Shown: one piece after another, positions 6,052 to 9,620 of the stretch | How positions within the stretch are numbered: the stretch's first letter is position 1 | Layout: each line of letters starts with the position of its first letter | Source of the DNA: Gammaproteobacteria bacterium | Lineage (GTDB): Bacteria > Pseudomonadota > Gammaproteobacteria > Steroidobacterales > Steroidobacteraceae | Reading direction: 5' to 3' | DNA length: 9,620 bases | Assembly: GCA_005877965.1 (NCBI GenBank) | Contig: VBNP01000087.1 | Coordinates: 1-9,620 of the forward strand | Notes under the pieces: model-generated | What the model saw: only the letters and a program-made list of their open reading frames with translations | Database searches by the model: none | What the model was told of the DNA's origin: nothing | Program-made: the position numbers and the translations under genes

Positions 6052-7947
6052 ATGTTTAATACACGCGGTTGGATTGCATTGGGCTTGCTGAGCACGTTCG
6101 CGCTACCGGCGATGGCTCAGTCGTTTCGCGTGCAGTGTCCAACCAGCACCGTTACGCACCCGCTGCCGGCCAACAACAATTCGGACCCTGCCTACGTCGG
6201 TCCGACGTACACCGGCGCGAACGGATATGGCACGACCCCGGCGCATGTAAATGGCGCCATCAAGTGCCAGCAGATCTCCGGCGGCGATGGCTACGCGACC
6301 ATGGGCGACGGCACGCAGACGTACCTGTTCTCGTTCGGGCCGTTGTCCGGTCTCGGGGACATCGCGAAAGGCCTGCCCGGTACTGAATTCCCGAGCGTCT
6401 TCAATGCCCCATTTCCGGTGTCGACCAGCCACTACCTGGTGCCGGGCGATCCGGCCACCAGCATCGGCGCTGCCACGGTGCCGCTCACTGCGAGCCAGTT
6501 CAGTCAGCTCAACGGTGTCTACAACGGCGCGGTGGGACTGGACTACGAGGTTACCAACTCGGTCAACGTTCTCAACATCAGCGAGACGGGGACCACCGTG
6601 ACAGTGGTCGGCTACACGCCGCTGGATCTGAACCTGCAGGTGGGCAGGCAAGTCGTCATTGCGGGGGGTACCGACCTGCCGGCCGGCTACCAGGGAACCT
6701 TTGCGGTGACAGCGATCAACGTCGCCAACCCCTTCTTCCCATCGAATTACGCCTTCAATTACACCGCACCGGCCAGCGGGCTCGCCGCGGTGAACGAATC
6801 GTCGGATGTAACCGCGTCCTTTCCACGGGCGCTCGACGGTCACGTGGATCCGCGCCAGATCATGGATGTGGGTGTGATGAACGGCAACATCCCGGCGCCG
6901 TTGATGGCGATCAACGAGGATGACGAGTTCTTCCTGACGCTGACCAACGTCGGCATGATCATGCGGCCCGACCTGTTCGAGCAGCACACCGTCCACTTCC
7001 ACGGCTACCCGAACGCCTCGGCGTTCTACGACGGCGTGCCGGACGCCTCGGTCGCCATCAACATTGGCGCGAGCTTCACCTACTACTACCTGTCGCCCGA
7101 TGCGGGGACCTACTTCTGGCACTGCCACATCACCCCGCCCGAGCACCTGCAGATGGGCATGGTGGGGCAGCTGTACGTGCGGCCGCGCCAGGATCGGGTT
7201 CCGGCGGGCGGTGGCCTGTATGCCGCGCGCCAGCAGCAGGACCTGGATTTGCGCACGGCCTGCGTTTCGGCCAACGACATCCTGTGCAGCAATCCGCTGC
7301 CGGCTACTGCCAATGCCGTGAATCGCGCTGCGACCGGCCGATATGCCTACAACGACGGCGACGGTTCGACCTTCTACAACGTCGACTATCCGATCCAGAT
7401 TCACGGCTTCGATCCGAACTTCCACTTCGTCGGCATGACCTTCAACCCGGAAGGATTTGCCGACATGAAGGACAAGTTCTTCCTGCTGAACGGCCGCAGC
7501 TATCCGGACACGGTGTCCGCGGGTCCGTTGCAGACGCAAACGGCCGATGGCGTGAATCATTTCTCGCAGCCCCTGTCGGCGATCATCAACATCACGGCCG
7601 GCCAGAGAGCGCTGCTCAGGATCTCGGACCTCGATACGTCCGAGTACCAGACACTGGCCTCGCTGGGGATTCCGATGCAGGTGATCGGCTACAACGCCAA
7701 GCTGCTGCGCGACCAGGCTGGTAACAACCTGTACTACACCACCAACTCGATCACCCTCGCTGGCGGGGAATCGCTGGACGTGATCCTGGATACCTGCACG
7801 GTTCGCGCTACGCCCGCAGACCCGTCCTCCGCGTGCACGACGCCGATGGCGACCGGCACCTATTACCTCTACACGCCCAATCTGGATCACCTGTCGAACG
7901 ACGCGGAGAACTTCGGCGGCCTGATGACCGAAGTCCACGTCAACTAG
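6052..7947 (+). CDS. Secreted multicopper-oxidase-like protein A with full type 1 copper site
   Basis: 631 residues. A signal peptide ends near ALPAMA/Q (cleavage about 22/23). The first cupredoxin domain (about 30-380) carries HTVHFHG (His312, His315, His317) and WHCHITPPEHLQMGM (His357, Cys358, His359, His365, Met370): the HxxHxH and HCH motifs of multicopper oxidases with type 1 ligands His312, Cys358, His365, Met370. Cys358 to His365 is two residues longer than in CueO-type enzymes, while His to Met is the usual five. A beta-rich module is inserted at about 168-245. The second cupredoxin domain (about 435-631) keeps FLLNGRSYPDT, but its end reads YLYTPNLDHLSNDAENFGGL where HCH is expected, so it binds no copper. 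The other six cysteines (29, 72, 404, 412, 582, 595) can pair as disulfides. Protein B follows in the same operon. Copper oxidation chemistry is likely; the substrate is unknown. Confidence 0.88.
   Translation: MFNTRGWIALGLLSTFALPAMAQSFRVQCPTSTVTHPLPANNNSDPAYVGPTYTGANGYGTTPAHVNGAIKCQQISGGDGYATMGDGTQTYLFSFGPLSGLGDIAKGLPGTEFPSVFNAPFPVSTSHYLVPGDPATSIGAATVPLTASQFSQLNGVYNGAVGLDYEVTNSVNVLNISETGTTVTVVGYTPLDLNLQVGRQVVIAGGTDLPAGYQGTFAVTAINVANPFFPSNYAFNYTAPASGLAAVNESSDVTASFPRALDGHVDPRQIMDVGVMNGNIPAPLMAINEDDEFFLTLTNVGMIMRPDLFEQHTVHFHGYPNASAFYDGVPDASVAINIGASFTYYYLSPDAGTYFWHCHITPPEHLQMGMVGQLYVRPRQDRVPAGGGLYAARQQQDLDLRTACVSANDILCSNPLPATANAVNRAATGRYAYNDGDGSTFYNVDYPIQIHGFDPNFHFVGMTFNPEGFADMKDKFFLLNGRSYPDTVSAGPLQTQTADGVNHFSQPLSAIINITAGQRALLRISDLDTSEYQTLASLGIPMQVIGYNAKLLRDQAGNNLYYTTNSITLAGGESLDVILDTCTVRATPADPSSACTTPMATGTYYLYTPNLDHLSNDAENFGGLMTEVHVN
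6553..6786 (+). other. Inserted beta-rich module inside protein A (residues about 168-245)
   Basis: Residues 168-245 of protein A read as short beta strands with TTVTVVGYTPLDLNLQVGRQ, then VVIAGGTDLPAGYQGTFAVT and NYAFNYTAPASGL. The pattern 'TVTV...L.VG..V.I.G......GTF.VT.....F.Y..' is one I associate with small repeat modules of phage tail, surface and adhesin-like proteins (sometimes matched to the FCCH domain profile). Canonical copper oxidases have no such insert between the first strands and the HxxHxH motif. The borders are approximate. Confidence 0.55.
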
Positions 7948-7978
7948 GGGAACGGCAATGAGCGCACTGATCACAAAA

Positions 7979-7985
7979 AAGGTGA
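7979..7985 (+). promoter_or_regulatory. AAGGTGA ribosome binding site supporting ATG 7991 for protein B
   Basis: AAGGTGA ends 5 nt before the ATG at 7991 and matches the anti-Shine-Dalgarno sequence well. An alternative start, ATG 7958, has AGGGG at 7946-7950 overlapping the stop of gene A. The start at 7991 gives a textbook signal peptide, so I prefer it; both may be used. Confidence 0.55.
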
Positions 7986-7990
7986 CTTCG

Positions 7991-9583
7991 ATGAAGCGAC
8001 TGCTCCCCCTGGCGGCAGCGGCGGCGGCCCTGGTGCTGGCGGCTGCGGCGCACGCCGCGGCCCCCGGAATCACCGGGCCCGCGTTCGCACTGATTGCGCA
8101 AGCGGCCCCCATCAGCCAGCCGGACGGGCAGGCCCTGTACTCCTGGGGTTACGGGTGCACCACGCCCCCGGCCAGCTCGCGCTTCGTGCCGGCCACGAGC
8201 GTCGCACCGTTCTGCCACACCATGCAGGTTCCGGGACCAACACTGGTTGTGACCGAAGGGCAGTCGGTGAGCGTGACGCTGACCAACGGTCTGCCGGCCT
8301 CCGCCGGCAACACGTCGATTCTGTTTCCGGGCTTCAACGTGGCGACCTCCGGCGGCGTGGCCGGCCTGCTGACGCAGGAAGCTGCGCCCGGCGGTACAGT
8401 CACGTATACGTTCATTGCCGGCTCGCCCGGCACGCGCGCGTATTACAGTGGCACACAGGGCGACCTGCAGGTCGAGATGGGCCTGTACGGCGCGATCATC
8501 GTGCTGCCCAACGGCGCGCCGACCAATGGCAGCTGCCCGACCCACAACACCGCGGCCGGACTCAACGCCGGCGGCACTGCGCTGGTGAGCGGCGGGGAAA
8601 GTAATTTCCGTCTTTCACCGACCGGGGCCGCTTACCACGTGACGCAGAGCTGCTACGACCGCGAATACCTGTTCCAGTTCTCGGAGATGGATCTGAATAT
8701 CCACACGCAGGCACTGGCGCAGGTCACGGCCAAGAGCGGCTGCACGGCCGGCGCGGCCGGGTGCAGCCTGAACGTGCCGACCGAGCCCTACCGCCCGGCT
8801 TACTTCATGATCAACGGCCGCTCGATGCCGGATGACATGGACACCAACTATGCGGCTCAATATCCGCACCAGCCCTACAACGGCAATCCGCACATGCACC
8901 CGGGCGAGCTGGTGCTGCTGCGGATCATCGGCCAGGGGCGCTGGCAGCATCCCTTCCACGAGCACGGCAATCACGTGCGCATCCTGGCGCGTGATGGGAA
9001 CCTGATCGTCGCCGGCAGCAGCGGCACCGCTGCGACCCAACTGGCCGGGCCGCTGCTGTTCACCACCACGACCACGCCCGGCCTGGCGATGGACGGGATC
9101 TTCTACTGGACCGGCAAGGGCCTGAACTGGGACGCCTACGGTCACCGTCCGGGCTCGTCAGACCCGCTCGCCAGGCTCGCCTGCACTCCGGATCTCAACG
9201 GCTACAACACCGGCAATCTGACGGCGGTCAACTATTACGAGTGGTGCCAGGACCACAACAAGCCGATGCAGGCGGCGCCGTTTGGCGACGTCCCGGGCGG
9301 TGGTCCGGTGAGCCTGCCCGATGCGAACCTGTTTGCGAACGGCGCTTGGTACGGCGGCAGCCCCTATCTCGGCCCGAATGCGACGGTGCGCGCCACGGGT
9401 CCGACCGGGTCCACGCCGCCCTCGGGCACGATCGCGAACTCCCCGACCGGAGAAGCGGGCTTCGCCTTCATGTGGCACTCCCATAACGAACGGGAGATCA
9501 CCACCAACAATATCTTTCCGGGCGGCATGTTGATGATGATGCTGGTCGATTCGCGTGAATTCGTCATCGACGAATCGAACTAA
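7991..9583 (+). CDS. Secreted multicopper-oxidase-like protein B lacking the type 1 cysteine
   Basis: 530 residues from ATG 7991 (541 from ATG 7958). Signal peptide MKRLLPLAAAAAALVLAAAA, cleaved near AHA. The first cupredoxin domain (about 78-175) keeps VPGPTLVVTEGQSVSVTLTN and GLYGAIIVLP, but where oxidases have HWHG and YHSH it reads LFPGFN and YYSGTQ, so copper ligands are gone. The later domain has HPHMHPGE, HPFHEHGNH (His320, His323, His325, His328) and WHSHNEREITTNNIFPGGM (His496, His498): the histidines of a trinuclear site remain, but Cys is Ser497 and the type 1 His position is Glu502. Between these motifs lie about 170 residues rather than about 60, an insert at roughly 345-485. Eight cysteines (56, 75, 182, 221, 251, 258, 398, 419) can form four disulfides. 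It is cotranscribed with A and probably its partner rather than a lone oxidase. Confidence 0.87.
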   Translation: MKRLLPLAAAAAALVLAAAAHAAAPGITGPAFALIAQAAPISQPDGQALYSWGYGCTTPPASSRFVPATSVAPFCHTMQVPGPTLVVTEGQSVSVTLTNGLPASAGNTSILFPGFNVATSGGVAGLLTQEAAPGGTVTYTFIAGSPGTRAYYSGTQGDLQVEMGLYGAIIVLPNGAPTNGSCPTHNTAAGLNAGGTALVSGGESNFRLSPTGAAYHVTQSCYDREYLFQFSEMDLNIHTQALAQVTAKSGCTAGAAGCSLNVPTEPYRPAYFMINGRSMPDDMDTNYAAQYPHQPYNGNPHMHPGELVLLRIIGQGRWQHPFHEHGNHVRILARDGNLIVAGSSGTAATQLAGPLLFTTTTTPGLAMDGIFYWTGKGLNWDAYGHRPGSSDPLARLACTPDLNGYNTGNLTAVNYYEWCQDHNKPMQAAPFGDVPGGGPVSLPDANLFANGAWYGGSPYLGPNATVRATGPTGSTPPSGTIANSPTGEAGFAFMWHSHNEREITTNNIFPGGMLMMMLVDSREFVIDESN

Positions 9584-9587
9584 AGCT

Positions 9588-9593
9588 GAGGAA
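9588..9593 (+). promoter_or_regulatory. GAGGAA ribosome binding site of the next operon gene
   Basis: GAGGAA lies 7 nt before the ATG at 9601 and only 5-10 bp after the stop of protein B, so translation of a third gene in the same transcript is expected. Confidence 0.6.
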
Positions 9594-9600
9594 TACCGCA

Positions 9601-9620
9601 ATGCGCTCCAAAAATCACAA
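9601..9620 (+). CDS. Start of a third operon gene (partial, unidentified)
   Basis: An ATG at 9601, preceded by a good ribosome binding site, opens a frame MRSKNH that runs off the window. The basic N-terminus would suit a signal peptide or membrane leader, but six residues are too few to say. Its 17-bp distance from protein B places it in the same operon; its identity would say much about the function of the A/B pair. Confidence 0.6.

Noticed and set aside
6985..7161. Protein A as a copper nitrite reductase
   Set aside because: The HxxHxHG motif and HCH (both His around Cys358) are those of oxidases with a trinuclear site; nitrite reductases have HCA at that place and a single type 2 copper.
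6103..8112. Long antisense open frame (669 codons) across proteins A and B
   Set aside because: It mirrors two genes with signal peptides and copper motifs; its product is a Val/Arg/His-rich sequence with no domain pattern. High GC leaves few stops in the opposite frame.

Overview
The window is a compact, GC-rich stretch (roughly two-thirds G+C by eye) with all genes on the + strand, short gaps and Gram-negative style secreted proteins. It looks like chromosomal DNA of a proteobacterium. A beta- or gammaproteobacterium would fit the Sco, MASE1-kinase and FixJ-type content, but nothing here fixes the species. I see no transposase, integrase, phage gene, tRNA, rRNA or CRISPR array.

Layout. 1-180 is the 3' end of an envelope-type protein gene. 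191-766 is a Sco/SenC copper chaperone, followed with overlap by 735-2348, a secreted fusion of a cytochrome c domain to a periplasmic binding-protein fold. After a 165-bp gap with a hairpin and a short dyad comes a two-component pair: a MASE1-type membrane histidine kinase (2514-4157) and a FixJ-like response regulator (4174-4782). A 178-bp gap with two strong inverted repeats leads to a second, NarL/LuxR-type response regulator (4961-5665) with no kinase beside it. A 386-bp gap rich in palindromes then precedes an operon of two secreted multicopper-oxidase-like proteins, here called A (6052-7947) and B (7991-9583). The first codons of a third operon gene lie at 9601-9620.

Most interesting point. 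A and B look like complementary halves of one multicopper oxidase. A has one copper-type cupredoxin domain with a full type 1 set (His312, Cys358, His365, Met370) and four trinuclear-type histidines, then a degenerate domain. B has a degenerate first domain and a last domain with four trinuclear-type histidines but no type 1 cysteine. Neither protein shows the eight trinuclear histidines of a classical laccase; together they do. A heteromeric oxidase with its trinuclear site at the A-B interface is therefore a testable inference. A also carries an inserted beta-rich module resembling ones I associate with phage or surface proteins.

How the genes may fit together (inference). The Sco protein could deliver copper or reduce cysteines in the envelope, the cytochrome-binding protein fusion could carry or sense electrons or a ligand, and the kinase and regulators could control the secreted copper oxidase pair. 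Only the gene order and motifs support this; the substrate is unknown.
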